From positions 1-35,394 of the forward strand of contig NZ_JACYXF010000065.1 in the NCBI RefSeq assembly GCF_015352985.1: a DNA stretch of 35,394 bases, written 5' to 3'. Under the pieces are notes generated by a model. The model searched no databases. It was not told the DNA's origin and worked only from the letters and a program-made list of their open reading frames with translations. Source of the DNA: Noviherbaspirillum malthae. GTDB taxonomy: Bacteria > Pseudomonadota > Gammaproteobacteria > Burkholderiales > Burkholderiaceae_D. Numbering within the stretch: position 1 is the stretch's first letter; each line of letters begins with the position of its first letter. Made by a program: the position numbers and the translations under genes. This document shows, one piece after another, positions 25,008 to 33,470 of this stretch.

Positions 25008-25974
25008 GTAAGTGCTGTTTTCCGCCGCTGCTCGAGAGGGCGGGCGGCGCCTCCCTCGCCTTCAAGCCGGCCACTTTGAGGGGGTAGAAATCTCCTAACC
25101 TCTTACCTAGAAAAACGGTTTACCTGGAGAATTCGCGAATTTAAGAGTGCGGCCAGACTGCCTCCCCTATTTCCCCTGTAAGTGCCTGATTTCAAACGAA
25201 TGTGGCAGTTCAAATTGGAACGATAACGTTCCGTATAAGCGTTGTTTGAACACTGATTTGCAACTTCGATGCCGGTTTTTTATTGCAAAAACATAAATTT
25301 ATTGCAAGGATGCCATCAAGAGGTCCCCAGCCCTTCTTCTGCGATCTGTGACCGTTTTAAGCTAACAAATCCATATCCGAGGAACGCTACAGCGAGCCCA
25401 AGACCGAACAGAAGGTTCATCTCGATCGGCCAACTCACCAAGGTCGACACCTGCTCTCCGGGGCAAAGATACGAGAGAAGAAAATAGACCGATCCGAATA
25501 ACATTGCGGAAGCGAGATACTTACTCGAGCGGGGTTGTGTGGCTTTTGGTTCTAGATTCATAAGAGTCGCCGACATGATGTTGCCCTCCTCTTCAGTTGG
25601 TGAAAGCCAACGATAAAAGATTGGCACCTCTGCTCATTATGCAAGCTTAAAAATAACGCAACTAAATTGATTGAGAGAGATACCGCATTTCCCCCAGACA
25701 AGAGAAGCGGTAAGTGCGCTTATTTCACAGCAGTATAGGAGAGACACGCGCCTTCTTTGTGATTCCACTAGCACGCTTGAAAAGGTGCAAACCACTTCCC
25801 AGTGGCTCAACGAAGGATCTATCTAGGATAGTCTCAGTCTCGTAATTACGCGGTCATGCTGCCGGTGCGCTTTTTCACGTAAGTGCTTGTTTTTGCACGA
25901 CGCCATGTGTAAAAAATTGCAAAAACGGGACCCAAAACTGCATGTTTTTTACACCAGTAAGCCGGCTTATTTCA
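25008..25974 (+). repeat. Five dispersed GTAAGTGC-type repeats
   Basis: Copies start at 25008 (GTAAGTGCTGTTTTCC), 25178 (GTAAGTGCCTGATTTCAAA), 25710 (GTAAGTGCGCTTATTTCA), 25879 (GTAAGTGCTTGTTTTTGCA) and 25957 (GTAAGCCGGCTTATTTCA). All have the same orientation and lie in the spacers around a small membrane gene and next to repB. Related repeats occur on the other side of the replicon, after parB. Confidence 0.6.
25316..25576 (-). CDS. Small two-helix membrane protein
   Basis: An 86-residue protein of unknown family with two hydrophobic segments (about 22-38, YLASAMLFGSVYFLLSYL, and 52-70, NLLFGLGLAVAFLGYGFV) separated by a polar loop containing PGEQVSTLVSWPIE. The ATG at 25576 was chosen over 25627 because GAGGAGGGCAAC-like ribosome sequence precedes it. 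Its stop lies near a GTAAGTGC repeat. A decayed second copy lies about 500 bases to the right. Confidence 0.55.
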   Translation of the reverse strand: MSATLMNLEPKATQPRSSKYLASAMLFGSVYFLLSYLCPGEQVSTLVSWPIEMNLLFGLGLAVAFLGYGFVSLKRSQIAEEGLGTS

Positions 25975-26029
25975 TGCTATAACGGCATTTGAGGGTGGTG
26001 AACCTTACTCTCCAATATGCGGCTTTTTG

Positions 26030-26210
26030 AGGTGAAAATGCCATATCCGGCGAATGACGTAGCGAGCCCTATACCGAGCACAGGGTTCATTCAATGCGGC
26101 CAAGTGACCGCTGTCGGCACATGTTCTCCCGAGCATAGATACGAGAAAAGAAATACATCGCGCTGAACACCAATGTCGATAGATACGATGACTCGCACCA
26201 TGTTTGCCTG
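26030..26210 (-). pseudogene. Decayed duplicate of the small two-helix membrane gene
   Basis: The DNA matches the gene at 25316-25576 along about 170 bases (for example CCATATCCG, AGCGAGCC, GGTTCAT, CGGCCAA, AGATACGAGA in the same order). It has indels and an altered frame, so it cannot encode the protein. A 76-residue frame that overlaps it is accidental. Confidence 0.6.
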
Positions 26211-26248
26211 TAGAGCACTTAGCGACAAGTGACATGGAATATCTAAAG

Positions 26249-27784
26249 TTATCGGCTTACTCTTGCTCGCTCTTTTGCAGGCGTAGCACCTTTCGTCTGC
26301 GCTTCTTGAAGAGACATAAAGTAGTCAGCGAACTGGCTACGAATTATTGGGGCCTGTTCCCCTTGCTTATCGAAGCTCTTTCTCATGGGTGGTACTGCGG
26401 CAATGGTGGTTCGGAACGCTTCCCGAATTTCGTCCTTGCGCTCCTCCGAAAGTGCATCAAATGCGCTAAATGCAGCGTTAATACGTGCTGCAATCTCGGC
26501 ATTACGCGCCGCCTCTTCCGCCTCTTTTGCTTCCGCGGCTTTTTTCGTTACCTGCTTGCGGCGCGTCTCAGCCTTCTTGCTTTCCTCCTGAGCGATTAGA
26601 GTAGTGTGCCATCCTTCCTGTATAGCCTTGCGATACAGAGCACCGTAATTCGGGTTGCTCTTACCTTTTTGAACCTCTTGTTCACCATACTGATTGGCTC
26701 GCTCAATACACTTCTCGATCTCTTCTGGAGAACGCATCTCAAGATACTTCTGTTGCGTGACCAGGTCGATTGGAACTTTGGCGAAGCGAAACGCTAGATT
26801 CTCTATCTCGTCAAATGGAATAATGCTCTGCTGTTTGGCTTCCACCAGGAACCGCAATCCGATAACCTTGCGACCTCGTTTTTCATATTCGACCTCTACC
26901 TTCAAATCCGAAACATCTGAATTATTAATGGTCTTAACTGGCCCCGCGATAGCGAGTCGGTTCAGATCGCGAAACTCTTTATATTCGTGCTCTTCAATTC
27001 CCATGTACTTTCTGAAGGAAGCCAGATCGAAATATGGGGTTTTACGGACGCCACGATAGTCGCGACAAAGTTTATAAATGATTGCTTCATACTTGCCACT
27101 GAAGGCGTTGAAAATCTGCCAGTTCAACAACTGGAAAATCGCTCGTGGCTCATCCAGCCCCTTTACCACATCAATAATGAAACTGGGGAACTTGAAACCG
27201 ATCCGCGTAGCGTGCACTTCCCACTCAGTGATGAAACCCGTTCCCCGTTTCGCAGTACCACCGTCTTTGCTTAAGAAGTTGTACGCGATCGTCTGATTTT
27301 TCAGCGCTTCCAGATCGTCCCAGAGTTCCTTCTTGTTGGGCACATAACCAATAGCTTTCGCGATTTCGGCCATAGGCATATACCGCCAGTCTCCCTCTTC
27401 AGCAGGGATGTTGGCATCATATTGGCGTTTGTATTCGCGTAACAGCAAAATCCAATACTTGTATTGAAGTAAAGAAATGCGATGTTCGATGTGGATAAGT
27501 GCCTGTGGCGTCTTTATCTGCAAACCATCACTGGCTTTTGATGATCCCCGTTTTGGCATCGCTGTGTGCCCATAAAATTTTTGTCGATATGCAATGCTAC
27601 CTTGGATGGTGGATAAGTCAACCTGTTTTGACATCCACTTATGTGCGGTGTCTTTGCTATCAATATGAATCAGCTCTTCACCTTTATGTGACAGCGCTGC
27701 TATTAGGAGGGGGCTTTTGTCCACGATATCTAAAACAGATTTTTTTGCGTGGTCTTGATATAGGAAGGGGTTTTTATCCACCAT
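26249..27784 (-). CDS. repB: Rep_3-family plasmid replication initiator (RepB)
   Basis: A 511-residue initiator of the Rep_3 superfamily, which binds iterons and opens the plasmid origin. The two winged-helix domains span about 85-330, with recognisable segments such as ISLLQYKYWILLLREY, IAKAIGYVPNKKELWDDLEAL and GKYEAIIYKLCRDYRG. A C-terminal extension carries a long charged coiled coil (about 405-440) that is longer than in the standard family. The first codons, MVDKNP, are encoded by an iteron, and a second iteron-like copy lies at codons 20-26 (IVDKSP). No strong ribosome site is visible. The gene reads away from the iterons and is likely autoregulated. Confidence 0.9.
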   Translation of the reverse strand: MVDKNPFLYQDHAKKSVLDIVDKSPLLIAALSHKGEELIHIDSKDTAHKWMSKQVDLSTIQGSIAYRQKFYGHTAMPKRGSSKASDGLQIKTPQALIHIEHRISLLQYKYWILLLREYKRQYDANIPAEEGDWRYMPMAEIAKAIGYVPNKKELWDDLEALKNQTIAYNFLSKDGGTAKRGTGFITEWEVHATRIGFKFPSFIIDVVKGLDEPRAIFQLLNWQIFNAFSGKYEAIIYKLCRDYRGVRKTPYFDLASFRKYMGIEEHEYKEFRDLNRLAIAGPVKTINNSDVSDLKVEVEYEKRGRKVIGLRFLVEAKQQSIIPFDEIENLAFRFAKVPIDLVTQQKYLEMRSPEEIEKCIERANQYGEQEVQKGKSNPNYGALYRKAIQEGWHTTLIAQEESKKAETRRKQVTKKAAEAKEAEEAARNAEIAARINAAFSAFDALSEERKDEIREAFRTTIAAVPPMRKSFDKQGEQAPIIRSQFADYFMSLQEAQTKGATPAKERARVSR

Positions 27785-27799
27785 TGATCATTTGACGCC

Positions 27800-27823
27800 T
27801 GGCTGTCACCATTTTTCCAGCCA
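27800..27823. promoter_or_regulatory. Inverted repeat just upstream of repB
   Basis: TGGCTG (27800-27805) and CAGCCA (27818-27823) form a 6-bp inverted repeat 16 bases before the repB start. Rep_3 proteins often repress their own gene as dimers at such sites. No clear promoter could be assigned next to it. Confidence 0.4.
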
Positions 27824-27877
27824 AATTTGGAGGGGGGGTTTTTATCCACCATTGAGATCGTGAAGACCCGGGGGTTT

Positions 27878-27886
27878 TTATCCACA
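27878..27886 (+). promoter_or_regulatory. DnaA box inside an iteron
   Basis: TTATCCACA matches the DnaA-box consensus TTATNCACA exactly and is part of iteron copy four. Other ATCCAC-type iterons differ from it at one position (TTATCCACC or TTATCCACG). Confidence 0.6.
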
Positions 27887-28249
27887 ATACGTTCCGAACT
27901 TGGAATTCCAACCACATTCACACCAAAACGCGAGCGCATGTAGGCTCGACAGAGTGCCGATGGAGGGGGTTTTTATCCACGATTATAGCTATTTCTTAGG
28001 GGGTTTTTATCCATCATAGGCATCAGTGTACAGGGGGTTTTCCTCCACCATACAAGCATTGTCACCAAGGGGTTTTCCTCCACCATGGGAGTTCTGGACT
28101 AGGAGGGGGAATTTATCCACCATTCAAAGCATGTGAACACATGGAAACCAAAGGGCACAATTCTAGGTTCGAGTCTTTGAAGGTCGGTTTGGAAGGGGTT
28201 TTTATCCACCATCATGCCTTCAAACGCAGGGGGTTTTCCTCCACCATAG

Positions 28250-28500
28250 TCCTATCGTTTCAATTCAAAATAGAAACCCTTAGGGAAAATTTATTTTTAG
28301 ACAACATCATCTCTCGGTCTTATTGCTTGTGTTTGTATTTCACAACTAATTAGGCTCCTGTGAACTAAAAGACCATCCCATACGCTCAGCAAAAGAAGAA
28401 TACGTCTGAAATTCCTTCGTAGCCTCAGATCTAGGTAAGTTTGCCAGCGATCAGTACACTTATGCCGTTAAATCCTGGTGTATTTTCGTGAGCATTCAAA
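28250..28500. other. AT-rich stretch between the iteron blocks, candidate unwinding element
   Basis: The left part is strongly AT-rich (for example AAAATTTATTTTTAGACAAC near 28288) and lacks iterons and genes. A DNA-unwinding element at this position, between initiator sites, would fit an iteron origin. Confidence 0.45.
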
Positions 28501-28655
28501 GAGGGGGTTTTCCTCCACCATTGCCAAGTTTTCATCCACATTAGGAGGGGGTTTTCCTCCACCATTGCAAGTTTACATCCACATAGACGGGGGGAAAATC
28601 TCCACCGTAGCCGGGGGATTTGCTCCACCGAAAAGGGGGTTTTTCTCCACCATAT
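28501..28655 (+). repeat. Iteron block B (5 copies)
   Basis: Copies start near 28501, 28543, 28588, 28611 and 28633, closely packed at 20 to 45 bases. The first two are the CCTCCACC type, and the others are variants (GGGGGAAAATCTCCACC, GGGGGATTTGCTCCACC, GGGGGTTTTTCTCCACC). A second motif, AAGTTTNCATCCACAT, occurs twice between the first copies (28529 and 28570 regions). Confidence 0.8.
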
Positions 28656-28722
28656 TCGGGCCAAAGGGTTGTAACATAAGGCCCAACCCGCCTTGTAAAC
28701 ATTAAAGGTTGTAAACGTAAAC

Positions 28723-28766
28723 AAAGCAGCAGGAAATAGGAGATCCGCAAGTAACGCTGCTGCTTT
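28723..28766 (+). terminator. Terminator-like hairpin right of the origin
   Basis: AAAGCAGCAG (28723-28732) and CTGCTGCTTT (28757-28766) form a 10-bp stem with a 24-base loop, followed by CTTTTT. It may insulate the origin from outside transcription. Three similar TTGTAA(A)CAT-like words occur just to its left (28669-28720). Confidence 0.6.
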
Positions 28767-29616
28767 CTTTTTGATTGATCTCCCCTTCCCCTTTATGATG
28801 TCGATGGTGGTACCTACCATATTCATTGCACCAGATAAAACTCTTGTAACACTATTTCTCGTTGGTGGACTTATATGTCGACCTATCGAAACGGGAATGT
28901 CATCATGCCTTTTGTGCCGCCCAGTGTGGAGCGCTTTTTTGCTTGTTACTTGTTCGCTTGCTAACACGGTTCATCAATCCGCAGATCTATTCGATTTGAA
29001 TGCGAGTTCATTGTTGGACAGTTATGAGTTTTCCCAGTAAGCCTATGGATCGTCAAGTCAGGATGTCGCACGCCAGGTGTGGAAAGGCGAGATAGTTCTT
29101 CGCTATTTTCCACCAGTAGATCAATCACTCACGAAGTTCGGTTAGCTCGCTGTGCTTGCGCCGCGTTATCCATCTTACGCGCTGTTCTGCATTGCAACGC
29201 CACCCCTCGTCACCTTGCGAATAAATTTGCAGCAGGTTCCCCAGTTCTACCGACAGCCTGCCAGATATGTGCGTAGTCGTAGCCTGTGTCTATGCAGATG
29301 CTTTGTGGCGGGACCACCAGCAAATTGTGGTGCTTCGAACGCGTGATTCAGGTCAGGAAACGGTAGCATGCGGTCATACAAAGAGTTTTTGAAAGCCTTC
29401 AAGTGAGGCAGTTGGGCTAGTGCGGTGGTCCATCATAGCCAAGCTTAAGCTAAGCAAACCTTCTGGTATTGAACTGCATGCGTATGCAGGACTGTGCCAG
29501 GCCGCTTCGTTGGATAGACGCCTTATTCACAGGATGAAGCCGTACGCGACCTTATCATTTAGATTCTTCCTTTGTTGCCAGATGCGAGGATATTTGTGAG
29601 ATTCGAGCGAAAATCC
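28767..29616. other. Intergenic region between origin and parA, no gene recognised
   Basis: About 850 bases with only short frames. A minus-strand stretch near 29090-29300 (with SGRLSVELGNLLQIYSQGDE) looks like a decayed gene fragment but matches nothing I know. A minus-strand frame at 28431-28967 passes through iterons and is not a gene. Confidence 0.45.
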
Positions 29617-29644
29617 TTGCATGGAATAAAACTGCTGGTATGAT
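29617..29644 (+). promoter_or_regulatory. parAB promoter with extended -10
   Basis: TTGCAT (29617-29622) and TATGAT (29639-29644) have 16-base spacing, with TGG directly before the -10. The start of parA lies 36 bases further. ParA proteins of this type usually repress this promoter through their N-terminal HTH. Confidence 0.6.
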
Positions 29645-29679
29645 TCTCACTAACAATAAAACCATCCAACGAGGATCTC

Positions 29680-30759
29680 TTGACCACAAAAACATTCAAG
29701 GCTCAGGCAGTTGCAACCTTACTAGGAACTAGTGGCGACACAGTTCGGAGGGATGTTAACGACGCTGGTATTGCCGTACTGCGGCAAGACACAGCGATCA
29801 AGACACGCATCTTCTCAATTGAAAACATCTTCGAACTAGCTGACTACCGCGCTAAGAAAGCAACAAAGAAGCGGACTAAGAAGGCAGTAACGTTGACCGT
29901 CTATGCACCTAAAGGTGGAGTTGGAAAAACCACGACAGCTGCCAATCTGGCTTGCCTCTTCGCACTTGCTGGCCTTAAGACGTTGGTTATTGATCTCGAT
30001 TTTCAGAGCAATCTGACTTTGAGCTTTGGGTATGACAGTGAACTATCCCTGGAAGAAGCAGCAGAGGCTAACCTACCTGCAGACCGCTGTATTGAATATC
30101 ATTTCGGGCATCTGTTCCCAAATTGGCCGGGTGGTTCGGTCAGTTTGGATAAAGTGGTCAAGAAACCGTACGGTGAACACGGGCCTCACTTGATACCTAG
30201 TGACGTTACGTTGGACCGTCTGGACACCATGCTGACCTATGAAGCGCTTGAAGGGCGCAATGCGGAGACGGCGATCAACAAGCTACTGAAGGATGCCCGC
30301 AATGGCAAGCTTAAAGACATTGACCTAAGCGGCTACGACATCATTATGTTTGACGCTGCACCTGCGAAGAATCGAATGACTCGTGGCGCCCTCCTCGCTA
30401 GCGACTATGTACTGGCACCTATTAGTTTGGAGAAGTTCAGCACGAAGGCGATTTCTTACCTGTCCAGTGTATTAACCGAGATGGACGAGCAGTATAGTCG
30501 GTGCCCCGAACTGATCATTGTTGGTAACTTTTTTGATCAGAACCGACCAAGGGTACTCAACCAGTTGTCAACGATTCGCAAAGCGTATGAGAACTGCTGG
30601 CTTGAGGCAAGCATTAGACGCAGTGAGGACTTCCCGAAGATGCTTTCCTCAGATGAGTACGAGCTGCCGCTGTGCCTTTCGAAGGCGACAAGTATCGGGG
30701 CAAACGACCTGCGAGTTGTATCTGAGGTTTTAATGAAGAGAATGGGAGTGATGGAGTAA
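29680..30759 (+). CDS. parA: ParA partition ATPase with N-terminal HTH (type Ia)
   Basis: A 359-residue Walker-type ATPase for plasmid partition. An N-terminal DNA-binding region (about 8-60, AVATLLGTSGDTVRRDVNDAG) precedes the ATPase domain. It has the deviant Walker A KGGVGKTT (about 79-86), switch I DLDFQSN (about 106-112) and switch II MFDAAPAK (about 222-229). Translation starts at TTG 29680 after GAGGA. The HTH suggests it represses its own promoter, as in P1/F-type ParA/SopA. Its stop overlaps the parB start by one base, so the two are coupled. Confidence 0.92.
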   Translation: MTTKTFKAQAVATLLGTSGDTVRRDVNDAGIAVLRQDTAIKTRIFSIENIFELADYRAKKATKKRTKKAVTLTVYAPKGGVGKTTTAANLACLFALAGLKTLVIDLDFQSNLTLSFGYDSELSLEEAAEANLPADRCIEYHFGHLFPNWPGGSVSLDKVVKKPYGEHGPHLIPSDVTLDRLDTMLTYEALEGRNAETAINKLLKDARNGKLKDIDLSGYDIIMFDAAPAKNRMTRGALLASDYVLAPISLEKFSTKAISYLSSVLTEMDEQYSRCPELIIVGNFFDQNRPRVLNQLSTIRKAYENCWLEASIRRSEDFPKMLSSDEYELPLCLSKATSIGANDLRVVSEVLMKRMGVME

Positions 30760-31808
30760 TGGTTAAGAAGAGTACATCTGACAAAGACTTTATATCCCAA
30801 CTCCGCAATAGGGGTGGAAACAACCCAAATGAGGGGGGCAGCGATTCGGTTTCGGCCGCGAAGCCCGTCATGAAATTGAATCTGCCTCCTAGCGGCCCAA
30901 AGATTTCCACCGATGAACTCTATGAGAACGAAGAGAAGAAGGAGCACGGTGTTGAAGCACCTAACGCCAACATTGATACGTATGTAAGCACGCTTTCGGG
31001 AGCAGATGCCGTACGCAAGATTCCTATCAACTTGATCGAAGACAGCCCTTATCAGCCACGGCTGACCTACGACCCGATTGGGTTAGATGCACTTGGAGAG
31101 TCGCTGAACGCAAGTGGCCAGGTTGAAGCTATCACTGTCAGGAAGAAAGGTGACAAGTACGAGCTTCTAGGCGGACATCGAAGAACAAGAGCAGCAAGAA
31201 ACATTGGGTGGGGCGAAATCGAAGCGCGTATCGTCGATTGCGACGATAACCAAGCTGAAAAGATTGCGCTTCTTCAAAATGAAGCAAGGGTAGATCTAAG
31301 CGAGTACGAACGGGCGAAGGTTTACCAGCGAGCGCAGGAGCGGGGCTTTGCGAACACCCAAACCGAAATAGCTAAGATGTTCGGCTGCCACCAAAGCACC
31401 GTATCGAATTGTTTGAAGCTCCTAACGCTTCCACAGGAAATACGTATCAGGTTAGAGGATAAGCCGTCATTATTTGGTTCCAAGACCGCGAAAGTCATGC
31501 TCGAACTTTTAAATGAGCATCCCTCAGAATTGCCGCTCATTTTGGAATTTATAGGTCGACTAGAGAACGATGCGGAAGCGAGCAGCCTTAAACAATGGTT
31601 TCTGGGAAAAATAGCTAGTCGTGCTCGTCGCAAGAAGGACAAGGCAATCGTCACTGGAAAAAGTGGCAAGACCCTGTTCTCTACGACAGTAGCCAATGGC
31701 AAAATCCAGATCACCTTAGGTGCTGGCATTTCTGTCGATGAGGACACAGTTCAGCGCTGGATTCTTGCGGCATTGCGAGAGAGAGTAGATCAAATAGAAG
31801 CTAGTTGA
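30759..31808 (+). CDS. parB: ParB centromere-binding protein
   Basis: A 349-residue ParB/Spo0J-type CTPase and centromere-binding protein. After a disordered charged N-terminus, the ParB N-terminal domain (about 85-175) contains DSPYQPR and the nucleotide-binding GGHRRTRAA (about 138-146). The HTH (about 205-225) reads TEIAKMFGCHQSTVSNCLKLL. The C-terminal 60 residues are a separate domain (FSTTVANGKIQITLGAGIS...) before a final helix. It overlaps parA (TAATG) and is followed by a terminator. The cognate parS sites are probably the palindromes and repeats just downstream. Confidence 0.92.
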   Translation: MVKKSTSDKDFISQLRNRGGNNPNEGGSDSVSAAKPVMKLNLPPSGPKISTDELYENEEKKEHGVEAPNANIDTYVSTLSGADAVRKIPINLIEDSPYQPRLTYDPIGLDALGESLNASGQVEAITVRKKGDKYELLGGHRRTRAARNIGWGEIEARIVDCDDNQAEKIALLQNEARVDLSEYERAKVYQRAQERGFANTQTEIAKMFGCHQSTVSNCLKLLTLPQEIRIRLEDKPSLFGSKTAKVMLELLNEHPSELPLILEFIGRLENDAEASSLKQWFLGKIASRARRKKDKAIVTGKSGKTLFSTTVANGKIQITLGAGISVDEDTVQRWILAALRERVDQIEAS

Positions 31809-31820
31809 TTCAAAACACAG

Positions 31821-31840
31821 AAGCCTGCAGAAGCAGGCTT
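31821..31840 (+). terminator. parAB terminator
   Basis: AAGCCTGC and GCAGGCTT form an 8-bp stem with AGAA loop, followed by TTTTTA, 13 bases after the parB stop. Confidence 0.85.
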
Positions 31841-31853
31841 TTTTATTGAAAAT

Positions 31854-32109
31854 TATGCGCGTGCATAAGAAATCGTAAGTTATTGAATATATTGGAGAAA
31901 TTAAATCCAGTCCAAAAATAATAAGGTTAAGTAATTGATTTTAAAAGAAAAATTTGCGCGCATACTTTTGTCTTGTCTAAGGCGGTACAGCTATGTGATG
32001 GATTGCTACCCAGAATTATGCGCGCACATAAAAATCGGTAACTCATTGATTTAAATAAGGAAACCTGCAAGGGAAATGATTTGAGAAAAGTAAGTCACTG
32101 ATTTTAAAG
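31854..32109. repeat. Palindrome and direct-repeat cluster after parB, candidate parS
   Basis: Two related sites TATGCGCGTGCATA (31854-31867) and TATGCGCGCACATA (32017-32030), plus a partial TTTGCGCGCATA (31953-31964), alternate with four direct repeats of pattern GTAAGTNANTGATTTTAAA at 31875, 31927, 32037 and 32090. The unit palindrome plus repeat occurs twice in full. Position directly behind parB, AT-rich surroundings and lack of any gene make this the best parS candidate. Confidence 0.65.
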
Positions 32110-32339
32110 TGATATTTGGTGCGGTCTTTCTCAATCTCTAGCTCGATTTCGTCTTGCTGTGGAATTCCTATACTTTAGTACCCCGTAGTCTAGCTGATGC
32201 TTACTCAGAGCCGATATTATCGGCTCTTCACCAGATGCCAGAGAGGCACCGCCGCGTAGGGCGGTGATGGATAGGGCGCAAGGCGTAGCCTCGCATCGAC
32301 CATTGTGAACCTTACTTAAGCAATGTGCATTTCCACAAC

Positions 32340-33385
32340 ATGAAGCGCTGCACCAAACAACACGTCCGCACTCCTCCCGGTTCTGCCTGAAAGACCGGCA
32401 TGCCAAGGTCTTGGGCGCCATGTCGCGGGCAGTCAACCTCGTCTGGAATTCCGTCACGAACTATCGATGAAGGTGCTCGATCGCGAGCAGCTGCAGAAGA
32501 ATACGTGACGAGGCGTGTGCAGCATAAAAAATGGCGCCGTCCTGGCACAAATCGTCCGGCACACGCCGCTCGCTGGGCTGGATACCATTCAAGGCGCGGT
32601 CGGCCAAATACAAGCAAGGCAAGATCTCTTTTCAGGGTCATGCCCTGTCTATCTGGGACAGTTACGGCCTGTCTGGCTACGAGCTTGGCGCTGGCAATAT
32701 TAGTGAAGATGCGGCTGGGCACTGGTATATCAATATCTGTGCTATGCCTAAGTAGGTGCCGCAAGTGCAGTTGCTACTGTTCCCCGATTCCGTGGGTGCC
32801 GATCTTGGATTGAAGGACTTCGCTGCGATCAGCGACGGAGCGGTTATTGAAGCGCAGAATTACTACCGGAGGATGGAAGACAAACTGGCGATTGCCCAGC
32901 GCGCTGGCAAGAAGGATCGGGTCAAGGCCATCCATGCCAGGATTTGCGCGCGCAGGAGGGACTTTCATCATCAATTGAACACTCGGCTGGTCAACAGCTA
33001 TGGTGCAATCTTCGTAGGCAATGTGAATGCTCAGGCATTGTCGCAAACCGGCATGGCGAAATCTGTGCTGGATGCTGGCTGGAGCGCGTTCCGAACCATG
33101 CTGCTGTATAAGGGCGCTCGCACCGGCGTGTGGGTCGAGGAAGTCGACGAAGCATATTCAACCCAGACCTGTAGCGTGTGTGAAAGCCGCACTGGCCCGC
33201 GTGGTCAGGAAGGTCGTGGAGTAAGGGAGTGGACTTGCGGCGAATGCAATACAACACATCATCGTGATGTGAATGCGGCTTGCAACATTCTCGCGGCGGG
33301 ACGTCGTCGTCAGCAGCAGGAATCTCCATCCTTACCGCGCAAGCGGCAGCCGAAGGCTGAGGGCGGAGAGGACGTCAACAAGTAG
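32340..33385 (+). pseudogene. tnpB: TnpB (RNA-guided nuclease family), frameshifted
   Basis: The N-terminal part lies in several frames (MKRCTKQHVRT at 32340, then NELSMKVLD, then RSLGWIPFKA and IWDSYGLSGYELGAG). The C-terminal 209 residues are open from 32756. There the RuvC-I aspartate is in VGADLGLKDFAA, the zinc ribbon is CSVC...CGEC, and the RuvC-III aspartate is in HHRDVNAACNI. At the RuvC-II position the sequence is FVGNVNA, lacking the usual glutamate; a nearby EEVDEAYSTQ is intact. At least two frameshifts and a stop make the gene inactive. Confidence 0.85.
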
Positions 33386-33470
33386 GTTAGAGATTGAACG
33401 TCTCCATCCATTTACCTACGATGGCACAACCAATTGCGTAAAGCTAACGCAGAGCCTAACGCATGTGACA

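Larger units (their letters stand above)
27706..28249 (+). repeat. Iteron block A of the plasmid origin (11 copies)
   Basis: Copies with core GGGGGTTTTTATCCACCAT or GGGGGTTTTCCTCCACCAT start near 27706, 27762, 27829, 27869, 27961, 27998, 28031, 28067, 28101, 28191 and 28227, all in the same orientation. Spacing is irregular (about 34 to 92 bases). The first two lie within the repB coding region or over its start codon. Two classes alternate: ATCCACC type (27762, 27829, 27961, 28101, 28191 and others) and CCTCCACC type (28031, 28067, 28227). The regular short core and its position next to a Rep_3 gene identify it as the origin. Confidence 0.85.

Noticed and set aside
27706..28655. CRISPR-like array of short repeats
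   Set aside because: Spacing is irregular (20 to over 90 bases), repeat ends vary, and no cas gene is present. Position beside a Rep_3 gene identifies them as iterons.
28431..28967. 178-residue minus-strand frame
   Set aside because: Its C-terminal half is encoded by iterons (WWRKTP and VEENP are iteron translations), and the N-terminal half has no family pattern or ribosome site.
29090..29345. Possible IS5-type transposase remnant on the minus strand
   Set aside because: A short DTGYDYAHIWQAV-like segment recalls IS5 proteins, but a neighbouring frame looks equally protein-like and no second motif supports it.
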